Shown in pieces: positions 45,378-56,623 of a stretch of DNA of 64,000 nucleotides. The position numbers and the translations under genes were made by a program. The stretch is from Microcyclospora pomicola (Eukaryota > Ascomycota > Dothideomycetes > Capnodiales): assembly GCA_002786065.1 (NCBI GenBank), contig NHNY01000002.1, positions 124,001-188,000 on the forward strand. Reading direction: 5' to 3'. Each line of letters starts with the position of its first letter. The first letter of the stretch is position 1. Under the pieces are notes generated by a model, which saw nothing but the letters and a program-made list of their open reading frames with translations, was not told the origin of the DNA and searched no databases.

Positions 45378-46227
45378 ATGTCTTCCGCATCCAACGACGC
45401 CAAAGCCCAAGCCGCGCAGGCCAAGGACTCCGCGAGCCAGAAGCTCGAGAACGATGGCGTCGAGAACCCGGCCGGATTCTCCATGCTCGGCTTCGGCGCC
45501 GTCTTCCTCGCCGCCGTCCCCGTCACCTCATTCCTCACCCAACGGAACGGTCTCCTCGAGCGCGCGGTCAACGGCGTCTGCCACAGCGTCGCCTGGATCG
45601 GCACCGCCGGCGCGACCGGCACCGTCGCCCAGACCGGCAAAGTCGCCGCCCTCAGCACCCTCTACATCGCCTTCACCTACGCCTTGACCGGCGCCGCGAG
45701 CGCTGCTGGCCAGGCCGCGGGCAACAAGGAGGGCCGGGATAACAAGCACCCGCGTGCGAACACGGCCACGCTCCGTGGTCTGCCGTTGAGATTGTACTCG
45801 GCCCACTACAATCTGATGGAGATGGTGAGTTTGGCGCGGACAGCACGAGAAGGCAGATCTAGCTGGAAGACGAAGCTGCTCTCATGCAGACACCGCAATC
45901 CCGAACCCTCTCGCTAACGAGAACAATCTCACAGTTCCCCGGCTTCGCGCTCACCGCCGCGCTCGCGCAGACCATTGCCCCCGGCGACCAAGGGCTCATC
46001 AACCTGCTAGGTCTGCACGTCCTCGCCAAAGTCTTCCTGTGAGTGCTTCTGCCACGAAACCGCCAGGTCTTGAAACGTGGACGAACCCTGCTAATCACGC
46101 ATGCAGCTACTATCCCTCATATCTGCTCAACATCGACGCCACGCGCTCGCTCGGACACGTCATCGCGACCGGCAGCGTCATCAATGTGGCGCTGAAGTTG
46201 GCGCAGAAGCCGTTGTTGGGGATCTAG
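45378..46227 (+). CDS. MAPEG-like integral membrane protein
   Basis: Three exons: 45378-45824, 45935-46038 and 46107-46227, giving 223 residues. A hydrophilic N-tail (MSSASNDAKAQAAQAKDSAS) precedes four hydrophobic segments: FSMLGFGAVFLAAVPVTSFL, VAALSTLYIAFTYALTGAAS, FPGFALTAALAQTIAPGD and SLGHVIATGSVINVALKL. The stretch LPLRLYSAHYNLMEM followed by FPGFALTAALA resembles the R-x-x-x-A-x-x-N-x-x-E region of MAPEG proteins (membrane-associated eicosanoid and glutathione metabolism); the family assignment is moderate. Enzymatic activity cannot be deduced. Gene codon use is very GC-rich. Confidence 0.82.
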
Positions 46228-46620
46228 AGCGTTGATATGCTTTATGTACAGGTCATCTCGAGGAACTGGTTTAGCATCGCGCGGGGGTAGAAGCAAAATG
46301 AGGATGAAAGTGGGGAGATGCAGGAAACTCTAATGGCGCATGTTGCGTGATACCCGAGCTGTCTATAAGAAATATCGGCATTGGCGCGCACGAAAGGGAG
46401 AGTACGCGATGAGATGCAGAATGTGCAGAACTTTTGCACAATGTACATATAACAAAAATTGATGTCTGTACAAACTTTTCGTAAAGTCGTCAACATTTCC
46501 CCAGTATCCTCGGCAGATATGCAATGATGAATTCCGAAAACGCCCATGCTTCAGTTTTTGTTCTCAATGTCATTTCCTCATCCGTGATGCGGCTCCTGAT
46601 CTTTCCCCGTTGCCCACCAC
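46228..46620. other. convergent 3' region, no gene seen
   Basis: AT-leaning spacer between two convergent genes. Confidence 0.5.
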
Positions 46621-48773
46621 TCAGTTCCCAGACCACCACGTATAATTCCCCGTCTCCGCTGCTGAATCCCACAGCAGCGGCGACGAGCTATCGGCCGGCC
46701 GTTCGGGCCAGACGTTCTTCAGCCCGACCCACGCCTCGAGCTCGGCCACCTCGGCGCTCGCGCCTTCGCCGACATACACACCGAAGCCCGTGCTGCAGGA
46801 GCTGGCCGGGTAGATGCGCGTGGTCAGGGCGAAGCGGCCGTTGAGGTAGATCTCGAGCAGGCTGCCGTCGAGGAGGACGTCGAAGGCGAGCGCCTCGGGG
46901 CCGGAGGACAGCGTGTAGGGCGCGAAGTAGCCGGTCACGGTCGCGTCGGCGAAGCCCGAGATGGTGCTGCTGTGCGAGCGGTCGACGAGGATGGTGTTGT
47001 TGCTGGGCGAGTAGAGGATGTGCGTGGCCTCGCCCGCGGCATCGGAGGCGGCGATCGTCAGGCCCACGTTGCCGCTGGAGGCGCTGATCACCGCGCGGAG
47101 GTGCATGTGGGAGCTGCCGGCGGCGGGCAGGAGCGCGGAGCTGGAGTAGGTGGTGGCGGCGAAGGTGTGGTGGGTGGCACCCTCGTGCAGGCTGTCGACG
47201 ACGTCCGCGAGGGGCTTCACGCCGAGCGTCTGCGCGGTGTAGAGGCCGTTGGCCGCTGGGACAAGGACGGCGTTGCGGCTCTCGGCGACGGCATCATCAT
47301 GCATGACGTTCTCGACTTCGTGGACGAACAGCTCACGTGGGAATGTCAAAGACCCTTGGAATCCTTGCTGCGAGGCGGAGAAGAGACCACCATCGTCGAC
47401 CAGATCCTCGGGCGCCCACGCCCACTGCACGCGGCGGTCGTGCTTGGTGTCGTTGAAGCTGGTCAGGGCGTAGGATAGACCCCAGTCACCTGCACCGCCA
47501 GCGATGGGCGTGAATTGAGCGCTGCCATTCGACCGCCGTGTCACCGTCCCCTCATTCCATAACGCCCAATGAGCGCTTTCGTGGAAGCTGACATTGCCGC
47601 CTTCGGTTCCCATGTTCACAAAGTAGTGAAGATCACCTTTGCTATCAGGAAGTGAGAAGAAGCCCGAGACCTCGAAGTTGAAGCCGTAGGTGCCGGTGGA
47701 GAGGAGTGGTCCAAGAGTGGTGTTGTCGGCCGGCTCCCACAGCGCACCAAGGAAGGTCCAGCTTGTGAGGTCGGCAGCTGGAGCAGTCCACAAGGGCATC
47801 CTTGGGCCAACGCCTTTGATGCCGGAGCCATAGACTGCATAGAAATGCGGCTCAGACACTCCCAACAGCTCATCCATCGCCGGCCATGGCTGCAAGAACG
47901 GATCTCTGAAGCCGGTGATGTTCCAGTACATTGGAGCAGTCTCGGTGGTGGCATCAATGATCGGATTACCTTCGTATTCTTCCCACGTCTTGCCACCGTC
48001 GGTGCTCAGCGCCAACGAAGTGGTTTCGGTACCGGGGTGGTATGGAATGGACCAGCTAGTGGGCAGCCAGCTGACAGAGGTGTACATTAACAAGAGCGTG
48101 CCATCGACTTCTCCCTGCAGGTTCACGGGCTGACCAGTACCGCTGAAGATGCCCAGGCCGTTGTAGTTGCCAAATCCAGATGGACCGAGGGCTTTGGCTT
48201 CGCTGTCTTGCCACCCATTGTAGTCGGTCCATGTCACCTGACAAGCATGTTAGTCTTCCAAGTTCTCGGCCAACTGTCATGCAAGGATGAGCTCATACCA
48301 TATCCTTACTGGTAGCATATCCCCAGCTGATGTTTCCCCAGTTGATATGCTGCGGGTGCCATTGGTCTTGAAATAGGTCAGCATCATGACAAGAAATAAG
48401 CATACCCCGGTTGAGTGGACGTACAAAAGATGTGGTACTCATCCCTAGTCGGATCATACATTGGAGCGCAAGGATCGTTCATCCATCCTGCTGGTGCCAT
48501 GACATGGCTGTGAGGCCTCCATCGTGTGAAGAGCGAGTTGTTCCCGCCAGCTTGCACATCGTCCGTCGTGAGTATCGTGCAGCTTTGAGTCGAGCTGGGA
48601 TTTGATGCCGAAGCAGATGTTGTGGGGGCTGGACCGTGGTAGTGAGGTGGACCATGGTGTCCAGGACCGTGTTGCGGTCGGCCCCATTGCCATTGACCGA
48701 ATGCTGGACCTCCCCAGGCAAAGGTGACAGGCAGAGCGCCCAGCAGAGCGGTGGCAGACGAGATGGTCTTCAT
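46621..48773 (-). CDS. secreted GH32 fructan/sucrose hydrolase (invertase/inulinase type)
   Basis: Three exons: 48773-48425, 48366-48299 and 48237-46621, giving 677 residues. Signal peptide MKTISSATALLGALPVTFAW, then a His/Pro/Gly-rich linker. The GH32 N-terminal five-bladed propeller starts with the nucleophile motif GWMNDPCAPMYDP; the exon junction restores YHIFYQWHPQHINWGNISWG. RDP is present as ITGFRDPFL. The acid/base Glu most likely lies in FNFEVSGFFSL, in place of the classical WECP. A C-terminal beta-sandwich (about 490-660) ends with VLLDGSLLEIYLNGRFALTT. It hydrolyses sucrose, inulin or levan outside the cell. Donor GTACGT at 48424 keeps the family sequence; the alternative GTATGC donor would shift the frame. 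Confidence 0.93.
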
Positions 48774-50299
48774 TGTGCTGAACAGTAGAGGATATTCAAG
48801 AGTCCAATACCAGGAAACCAATAGGCACACAACAAATGCGCAAAGCTGGAAAAGTCCGACCCTTTTGTATAGCATCACAAACCAGCTCCAGAACATCATG
48901 ATGCGCCACCATTGTGGCAGCTACCGCTGGATCGGGGTCACGGCATCATGATGTAGAAGTACCGCTGGTCTAGACAGTCCACTGGGCCACCATGCTGACC
49001 AAATCATGAAGTTTTGGTTGGATGTGACGGCAACAACGTGAGAGACTGTAGTTCAAAGTATTGTCGTATATGCCGTCTCCCCGCATATCGAAGTGAAGTG
49101 AAGTCAAAATGCGCCCGCAGACTCGCCGAGCTGCCACTTCTAATCGGACCGAGTGACATCTGCCGGATGTAGTCTGAGTCTAAAGCATATTTTGGCTGAC
49201 ATCGGCTTCATTTGTTTGCGGGGATCTGGGGTTTGCGGAGGCGATGGTCTTGTCTGTGCGCTCGAGGTAGTAGTAGTAATGAAGACACGAAGATGGGTGC
49301 TGTTACACGAAAGGTTGATTGCCTACGGTCTCTCTTCGGCGCCACCTGATCACGCATTGAAGACGGATCTCTCTTCACAACCGAGGAAGCTACATGCTGG
49401 CCGTTCTTGATGTGACATCTGCATCGGAAATCATCCAACCTACTGGGACCAGACCGCAGTCCCTCGATCAACCAAAGCGTCCGTCAGGCGACAATAACCG
49501 TTGCCAATGATTCTCCCATATATCTTGCTGAGTCCAGAGAGCAGAGCAAAGGACATCTCTGGCTAAAATGAATGGACACAGCAGTCAAATGTGTACACAT
49601 CAAAGTGCTCGATTGGATCGAGTAAATCAACGACATGCCATGCACCACTACAATTCAGGAGAACGACGTGAAGGTTTCCATGCCACTTCTTGGGAGCCAA
49701 AAGAGCGCGGCATGAACGACTTTTCGTGTCGAGAAAATTGACCAAGGCGACTATTCATTTATGATTCGGTACTGGAGTTCTTCACGAAGGCTGATACTAG
49801 ATTGCTGCTCATAGAGCTTTCCAAGTCTTACCATGTTGCGTCCTGGAGCTGTAGCAAACGACGAACATCGAGAGCTTACAGGCCGTCCCAGCCACGAGGA
49901 CAGGATAATCCAAGCACTGCAAGTGGGATGCCCAGACATGCTTGTTTCCTTGTAATGATGCAAGAGTAAGCATGCACAGCCTTGTTTGGGAGCTCTCAGA
50001 CCACAACACCCCAGTCAGCCCACATTCGCATGACGTTCTAGGAGGAGCATGGAGGGGTCTTGATGTGTTTGAGCTTCCCTGATTCCCTGATTGCCAACTT
50101 TCTGCGCATACGGATCGTCACCGAGGGTAATAAGCACGCAAGGCGGCGTCAGCTCCGGGTGCGTACAATAGGCAATTGACTGTATCTATAAGTGATAGGA
50201 TTTGGCTTTCTGTAATTTCCTCTTCCTCCTCTCTCTGCATTCAGACCTCCTAAGACATCACGAGAAAAACCCAACGGCCCATATATCACGAACACCAGC
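48774..50299. other. long divergent intergenic region, no gene seen
   Basis: About 1.5 kb between GH32 and the 65-residue gene. It should contain the regulated promoter of the GH32 gene. A GAAGTGAAGTGAAGT run sits near 49088. Small open frames have no features. Confidence 0.45.
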
Positions 50300-50639
50300 A
50301 TGTCTGCACCCCAGGTATGTCTAGCTTCCTAGCACCCCACAAGGCCAGCCTCTACCAACGCATGAAGCCATCCATCCTAACACCAGCCATCTCAGGGAAA
50401 AGAAGACTACGGCGACAAGGGCCTCGATGCCGTCGAGAAGAAGTTCGGCGGCCAGATCGGCCACGGCGTCAACGACCCAGCTAAGATGCGAAGTACCAAC
50501 GAAAAGATTGTATGTCTGGCAGGAAGCGATGTTGCAGTCTGTACACAGCTGACGTGTTTGAATGTACCAGACTGACAAGGGACGCGAGCTGTTTGAAAAG
50601 GCGACCGGGAAGAACGTGCCGGACAAGGTGTCCAATTAG
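50300..50639 (+). CDS. 65-residue conserved fungal mini-protein
   Basis: Three tiny exons: 50300-50314, 50396-50509 and 50571-50639, giving 65 residues. It begins MSAPQGKEDYGDKGLDAVEK, continues KKFGGQIGHGVNDPAKMRST and ends ELFEKATGKNVPDKVSN. All four splice sites are consensus and the phases agree. The charged, amphipathic, Gly-dotted composition without a signal peptide or membrane segment fits small soluble, possibly intrinsically disordered, stress-related proteins found across filamentous ascomycetes. I recall very similar short proteins of unknown function, so I believe it is conserved, but I cannot name a role. It is too short and too fragmented to appear as an open reading frame. Confidence 0.82.
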
Positions 50640-50994
50640 GAGGATGATGTGACCATCGTCGTCTGTGAATCCGTCTTCTTGATCATGTCGATCTCATGGA
50701 TGCAGTACAAGATCTGCTGTTCGGCGGTGAGCCTGTGACAAGGCTCGCTTGCCAATAGGACACCGTAGTAGTATACTACAGACATTCGTCTAAGAACTGG
50801 CTTCTCCAAAACCCTCTTTTCGGTCGTATGCGGCTCATGATGCACCCTAATGCAAAAGCACTGACATGAATTTTCAATGCTGAGCTCCCATAAGCGGAAC
50901 AGCGGTACAGTCCAGTTCGAGCTCGAGATGAGAGGACTCAACTGTAATTGTATCGAATATCGAAAAGATATGTCCGCACATGCACCTCGACCCT

Positions 50995-53900
50995 TCATGC
51001 TTCTTCGGCTATTATACACTTCCGACAACCACCTCGGACAACGTTCTTTATGATGTGGGCGTGTGCGACTTTGGCGCCTACACTTCGAACGCTGGTCTCC
51101 TCCATGCCATTCCCGCCGCTGGACGAAGACCCTGGTCGCGTATCGGGATCGTAACCCAGTTGACTCAATAATCGGTTGATCGTTTGCTCCGAGGCCGTTT
51201 CAGGATTCGCCTTGAGCAGACATGTGAGGTGATAAACGTGACCACACGCGAAGCCGATCAGAGGTTCTTGCTCTGAACGTCGAGGTCAGCATAAAGTTAG
51301 ACGGTGCGGATAGCTTGTGAGACTTACCATGTTCCCTGAAAGGCTCGCCACAACCAACACAATGTCCAGTTTCTACCGCCTCGCTAGGATCTAGCTTGCG
51401 TCTTGAAGTGGGCAGAACCTCCTCGTCTTCCGAAGGTAGTACAGTTGGCGGATCTCGCACTGCAAGATCCAGATGACTGGCACCCTCATGCACGACGTCA
51501 AAGTGGACGGCCTTCTTGCGACCAGCACGAAGAGTGTCCATTCCCATACTGACCTCACCCCTCAAAACCTTGGCAACGCCTTCGGAAATGGAATGCTGGA
51601 TCTCATACTCACGAACCAAACGCTGAATACCTGCTCGTAGACCCTCGACTTCGAGACCTTCAGGAATGCGACGAAGCAGTTGAATAGGATCGAACGCTGT
51701 TCCCACTTCTTCAAGCAAACCACGGATGAATCTCGGCTTGTCCATACTATAGTCCACAAGGTCGTCCCAGAGATCTGGATTCTCTTTGGCAAAATCAATG
51801 GCTTGACTTACATTACCAAGCCTGTCGATGATCAGACTGAGGGCACGGTCGGTCTGTCCGGTCTGGGAACATATGTGGATGAGCTCAGGGACATAATCTT
51901 TCTTCTCACAAATTTGGGCCGCCTTCTCGTAGTCGTATGTGTTCGCGGATTTCAAGAAGGTCATAAGGAGTTCGCGATCATATTCAGCAAAGAGCGAAAT
52001 GGCAAGATCACCATGATCTTCCACGAGAACGTGCCCCTCGAAAATTTCGCGTTCAAATTTCCGGCGTGGCAAACGTGAGTTTTGCTCTGAAGGACCATGC
52101 CATAAGGAGCGGAGGTAGAAGAAGAGGAACGGCTGAAAAGTTGGTCCTTTGCCCTGCAGCTGCTTGATCACGACGTCAGGCAACACGGCACCTCGATGCG
52201 CTTCTTCGACTAGAAGTCCAACAACTTCGCTGCTCGCCGCTTCCAATTCTGGGAGAGAGGATCGGGATCGCATCTGCTCGCGGCTAATTCTCAGAACGAG
52301 AAGGCCTGGGATGTCGTCTGCAACGGCCTCTAGAAGCTTCTCTTCTCTCATCAGGCTCATAGCCGCATCAGCGTTCTGGGCACGAATATAACAGCGCAAA
52401 GCGTCTCGTGCGCGCCCTGAGGCAAGATAGAGCTTCGCTAAAGCGTCAACAAGAATCCGCCAATCGCGGCCCCGTACACCATCTTCAACTGTATCCTCTG
52501 AAATCTCGTCGCTATCCAGGCGAGACTCGATGGCGTTGATCACACTAGAAATATCGAACAATTCTGGGTCCCAAGTCTCAAGCAGCTCACTCAGTCGAGG
52601 GCAATCCTCAGCAATGTAGTGGCCCAAGATCACATCATATACCATACTTGGTAGAGGTGGGCTCAATTGCGTAGTCGGGATGTACGGTGTAATCTCGTCG
52701 AATTTCTCAGCTTGGGCAAAAGTCCACACCCAATGAGCCCACCGACTGCTTGCGCCGAGCACTTTACCGGCCACAATACCAGCTCTTTGCCATTGCCCGT
52801 CAGTGACAAGTTGTTGTATCCACAAATCGCCAATGCGGCGTTTCTCCTTTTGTGCCGCAACGTGAGGTGACCTAATGCCACCTGTGCTTGTGTCGGAGAT
52901 ATCGTCTGCGAAAAAGTCTGCGAGGCTTTGTTTTGGTCTGGAAGGTGAGTCAGGCGCCGATGAAATGGACTGACGGTCTTCTGCCGAGGAGTCGACAGCC
53001 TCGGGATGCTCATCAAGAAGCTGCCAAGCTCCAGCGTAATCCTCATGTTTGATTCGCCAATCCAAGTGATCAGATAGATCTCGCTTCACAGCAAGAACAC
53101 AGTCATATGGACTTTGAATGAACAGCTTCAGTCCTGGCTCGACCAGAAAAGGATTGGCTTCTAATTGCTTCCTGGCTGGCGTGGAAGGCACGCCATGCAC
53201 GGAGTTCTTTGGGCTTGCGAGTGAGCCCCTTCGGACACTCTCCTCCTTGTCGCTACTATCACGGCTCATGATACTAGCGTTTGAGGTGAATATGCGTTGC
53301 GCGTACCGTCCTCCAGACACTTGCCATACCGCTTCCAGTGCTCCTCGCTGCTCCGCAGCTGAAGTTTCGGATTTTGGAGTCGGAATATGCAACATGCCTA
53401 GGTGATAGTCTTGAGCAGAAAGCGTTTCGAAGCGCGACATATTAGACAGCTCGTCCACATCCAGCTCATCCCCAGTTATGATATTTATGAGCCTCAACTC
53501 CGGCGCGAGACCTGTCCTTCGGTTCTTCGACTTCCTCGCACCAAAACCAGCGTCGCTGTCAGGATTCTGTATAGGCTTGTTATCTTCGTCCTTAGTCCTG
53601 TAGGCCAAGACGGCAAGCGACAACGGCGTATACATCGAGATGCCCGATATGACACAGTCGGTGAACTCCAGCATGTGCTCAATCTCAACGCTGGCGATCT
53701 GCTTCTCCCCCGGCCGTCGTCCCGGAGCATTACCGCCTTCGTACACGTGCAGAACCCAAGCCTTGTCACCCCAGCCTACGATTAGCTTCTCGAACTTCTT
53801 CGAGCCTTTGCCAGGCAACAAATTTCCATGGCCGTTGACAACTGGCGCATCTGCGTTGTAGATAAGGTCGTCAGATTCCAACTTCCGGTCATCAACCCAC

Positions 53901-54880
53901 TCTGCTCTTGCCTTCCATACCCCGGCCATCTCTCGCCAGAGCTTTTTATTGGGCTTTGCAGCATGCGCCACTCTTTTCCAAGCATCTTCAGAATCTTCAC
54001 TTCCCAGCTTGAGGTTTGAACGCATAATCTTGATTCCTTCTTCATTGACCCAAACTACCCACTTTCCACTCAAGCTCCATTTGATCGTGCTGATACTACC
54101 TTCACCACTGTGCAGGATCGTGTCTTTGCCGTTGTGGCCGCCTAGTCCTATGGTTCCAAGCCAACCTGATGCTGCAGCTGCCGCAGTGTTCGTATTTGCA
54201 TCTGTGCTAGCCCCTATTCTCCCGCCCACCGTCACAATTAAGTTCCCTGCCAAGCCGCCGGATAGATATGTCTTGTCGTTCTTGTAGTCGGGCGAAAGAG
54301 CGACAGCTTGCACAGGACGACCGAAATTCCTCAATTGCACGTCTTTCGCGTCCACAAGAGACGATATGCATACGTATCCATCCAATAGAGAAGTGGCAAT
54401 GTATATCTGGTTGTTGGCTGTATTTGCGATTGCCGGCGGCTGCTGTGTCTTCTGGCCTCGACCATTTGCCGCGTCCTTGGTTTGGGCAGAAGGTTTCGAT
54501 GAAGCGCTGTTCCCATTCTCCGAGCGCAGGAATTTGGGTGGATGCGGTGTTGGCGAGATCGATATGCTCGTCACCGTTGCGTGTCGAGTTGTGTGGTATG
54601 TCCTGAGTGGTTGGAAGTTGGGCAAGGCGAAGACATGTACGCTTCCGTTGTGAGTGCCCATGACCAGCTTGTCGCCGACCGCCATGAAGGCGGATGTTGA
54701 ATCTCCATTGCGATACACATTGGAGAGGTGCCCGGTCGCTTTCTCGTACTTCAGCTTTGGTTCTTCTTCCTCCTCCTCCTCGTCATTGTCCTCCGCGTCT
54801 TCGCTAACATTTTCCTGGAAGCTGCCCGTCTCAGGTAGTTGCTCGTCGGTCTTGTCCGTCGCCGGACGGTCAGCAGACAT
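50995..54880 (-). CDS. vps41: Vps41, HOPS tethering complex subunit
   Basis: Two exons, 54880-51328 and 51272-50995, giving 1276 residues. An acidic N-tail (EDAEDNDEEEEEEEPKLKYE) precedes a WD40 propeller (about 45-500), a clathrin-heavy-chain repeat solenoid (about 600-1080; PDLWDDLVDYSMDKPRFIRG) and a C-terminal RING-H2. The RING is split by the intron: ETGHCVGCGEPFREHE in exon 1, then IGFACGHVYHLTCLL and GGCRKCIIAEEA in exon 2. Reading through the intron destroys the RING, so the spliced model is required. Vps41 joins the HOPS complex at the vacuole, binds Ypt7/Rab7 and the AP-3 pathway, and tethers membranes before fusion. Confidence 0.95.
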
Positions 54881-55110
54881 GCTGCGTCTCTACAGGCATC
54901 GAGGCGGAGCGTGTTGCAGCTCTTGAATCATGGTAGTGCGAATGTTACTGGTGTTGCATGTGCTTGCAGTAGCTCTGAAGCAAGCGGCATGTGATGTCAA
55001 ACGGGAGCGGATGAGCTCGCCGAAGATTGGACGAGAGTGGGCTTTGGATTGCGAACAACATGAACCATCGACAAGTCAATGGTAGGTAGGAACACTTATG
55101 CTGTTGGATA
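54881..55110. promoter_or_regulatory. shared divergent promoter of vps41 and the MRX10-like gene
   Basis: Only 230 bp separate the two start codons, on opposite strands; both promoters must lie here. Confidence 0.5.
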
Positions 55111-56496
55111 ATGTCATCGCAAAAGGCGACCTACATCGCATTCCATGGCATCGTGCAGAGCATTCTATACTCACGAGCCTCGCCGACCAGATACTATCCC
55201 GTACTCAGAACACAGTACCCGCGTGAAACACGGAACCGACATGTCCCAAAACGTCATTTCACAAACACTTCACCTTATCGCGTGAACAACAAGGACCAGC
55301 GTGGGAACCCTTCAATCACCGAGGAATCCGAGTCAAGTCCCAGGGACAACATCGGGAGGCAGAAGCCCAATCGTACGCAAGCCAGAAGTAATTCGCTCAA
55401 GCGTGTTGCTGTGGAAGCGCAATGGTCGAGGAATCTCATCAAAGGCCGTGGGCGACGGCTGCACGTTGATCCTAATGTCGATACCAAAGACGTAACAGCG
55501 TACTGTGCAGCTGAGACATACAATGTCCACGTCGCACGCCAATTGCTTCAGAAGGAAGGCTATGCGGCCGACCCATGGAATACTGGTCTATTTCCTCAAG
55601 TGCTGCATGGCCAGATCAATGCGAATGTACTAGGTGGCCGCGACGCTGGCAAGGGCGAAGGCGATATCTTCGTTTTTCCATCGGGCAGTATTGTAACATG
55701 GAATGTGCCGGAGAAGGTGGCAAATCACCTTGTGCGCACAGTACTTTCGAAAGCCGCTGCACGTGGCCACCTCGAGAAACTGGAGGTCGAAGATCTCCAA
55801 TATCTGGAAGACCCGTCTCGCGAATCTAGCACGATTGTCGGGGATACCATCATTCTCGGTACACAGGTCCCAGGGTCACACGACGTGGATGCTCGCGCCG
55901 GTCTCCCGGAGAGTGCTTCCAGCACATTCAAACATGAAGTAGACACGGTGCTAGCCAAGATAGCATTCTCATCTGCTCTTGCACGCTCCGCAAAACTCGC
56001 AGTGCTCGAAAACAGCCTCATGTCCTACTTTGATAGTACTCGGTCTATTCCGTCAACTCTCTCCGCCGGTCATAAGCTCCGCTTCACTCGTGCCTTTATC
56101 CTTCGAAAAACTGGCGAACTGCTTTCGCTGCGCGCGCAGCTCAATCTGTACTCCGAGCTCACAGATTCCCTCCCCGACCTCTTCTGGGACTCTCCCTACG
56201 AGCTGGGGCTGGAAAGCTACTATGAGATGGTGGGTCGTGCCCTCGACGTGGGTGTACGGATCAAAGTCCTGAACGAGAAGATGGACTACGCTAGCGAGAT
56301 TGCTGCGGTACTCCGAGAAAGGCTTTCGGAGAAGCATAGCACCGGATTGGAGTGGTTGATCATAGGGCTCATCAGTGTTGAAGTGTGGTTCGCTTTGATG
56401 GGAATGTGGAGAGAGCACATGAATCCGGACAGTACAGACGCCATGATGAAAGAGTGGCTGCGGAGAGAGCTTGCGAAAGCTGAGCCTGATCATTGA
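55111..56496 (+). CDS. MRX10/RMND1-family mitochondrial inner-membrane protein (DUF155)
   Basis: Single exon, 461 residues. The first 60 residues are rich in Arg, Ser and Thr with few acidic residues, as in mitochondrial presequences. The DUF155 domain spans about 125-430, with VTAYCAAETYNVHVARQLLQ, the strand-forming GDIFVFPSGSIVTWNVPEKV, and HEVDTVLAKIAFSSALARSA. Near the C-terminus is one transmembrane helix (WLIIGLISVEVWFALMGMW) with a charged tail, the family hallmark. Human RMND1 supports mitochondrial translation and the yeast relative is Mrx10 (YDR282C). Rmd1/Rmd8 (Sif2/3) are non-mitochondrial paralogues; the presequence favours the mitochondrial member. Confidence 0.9.
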   Translation: MSSQKATYIAFHGIVQSILYSRASPTRYYPVLRTQYPRETRNRHVPKRHFTNTSPYRVNNKDQRGNPSITEESESSPRDNIGRQKPNRTQARSNSLKRVAVEAQWSRNLIKGRGRRLHVDPNVDTKDVTAYCAAETYNVHVARQLLQKEGYAADPWNTGLFPQVLHGQINANVLGGRDAGKGEGDIFVFPSGSIVTWNVPEKVANHLVRTVLSKAAARGHLEKLEVEDLQYLEDPSRESSTIVGDTIILGTQVPGSHDVDARAGLPESASSTFKHEVDTVLAKIAFSSALARSAKLAVLENSLMSYFDSTRSIPSTLSAGHKLRFTRAFILRKTGELLSLRAQLNLYSELTDSLPDLFWDSPYELGLESYYEMVGRALDVGVRIKVLNEKMDYASEIAAVLRERLSEKHSTGLEWLIIGLISVEVWFALMGMWREHMNPDSTDAMMKEWLRRELAKAEPDH

Positions 56497-56623
56497 AGTT
56501 AGGACATCATGAGTCGTAACACACTGGTCTGCTCTATGGTTGTATCTATACTCTGCTGATACCATAAATACACAAATCTCCCGTCCCTACAACTTCTTAC
56601 CTTCGTGTTGTAGCACATCGTCG

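Noticed and set aside
48384-48424. Reading the GH32 first exon on to GTATGC as donor
   Set aside because: That donor puts the next exon out of frame; GTACGT at 48424 restores YHIFYQWHPQ.
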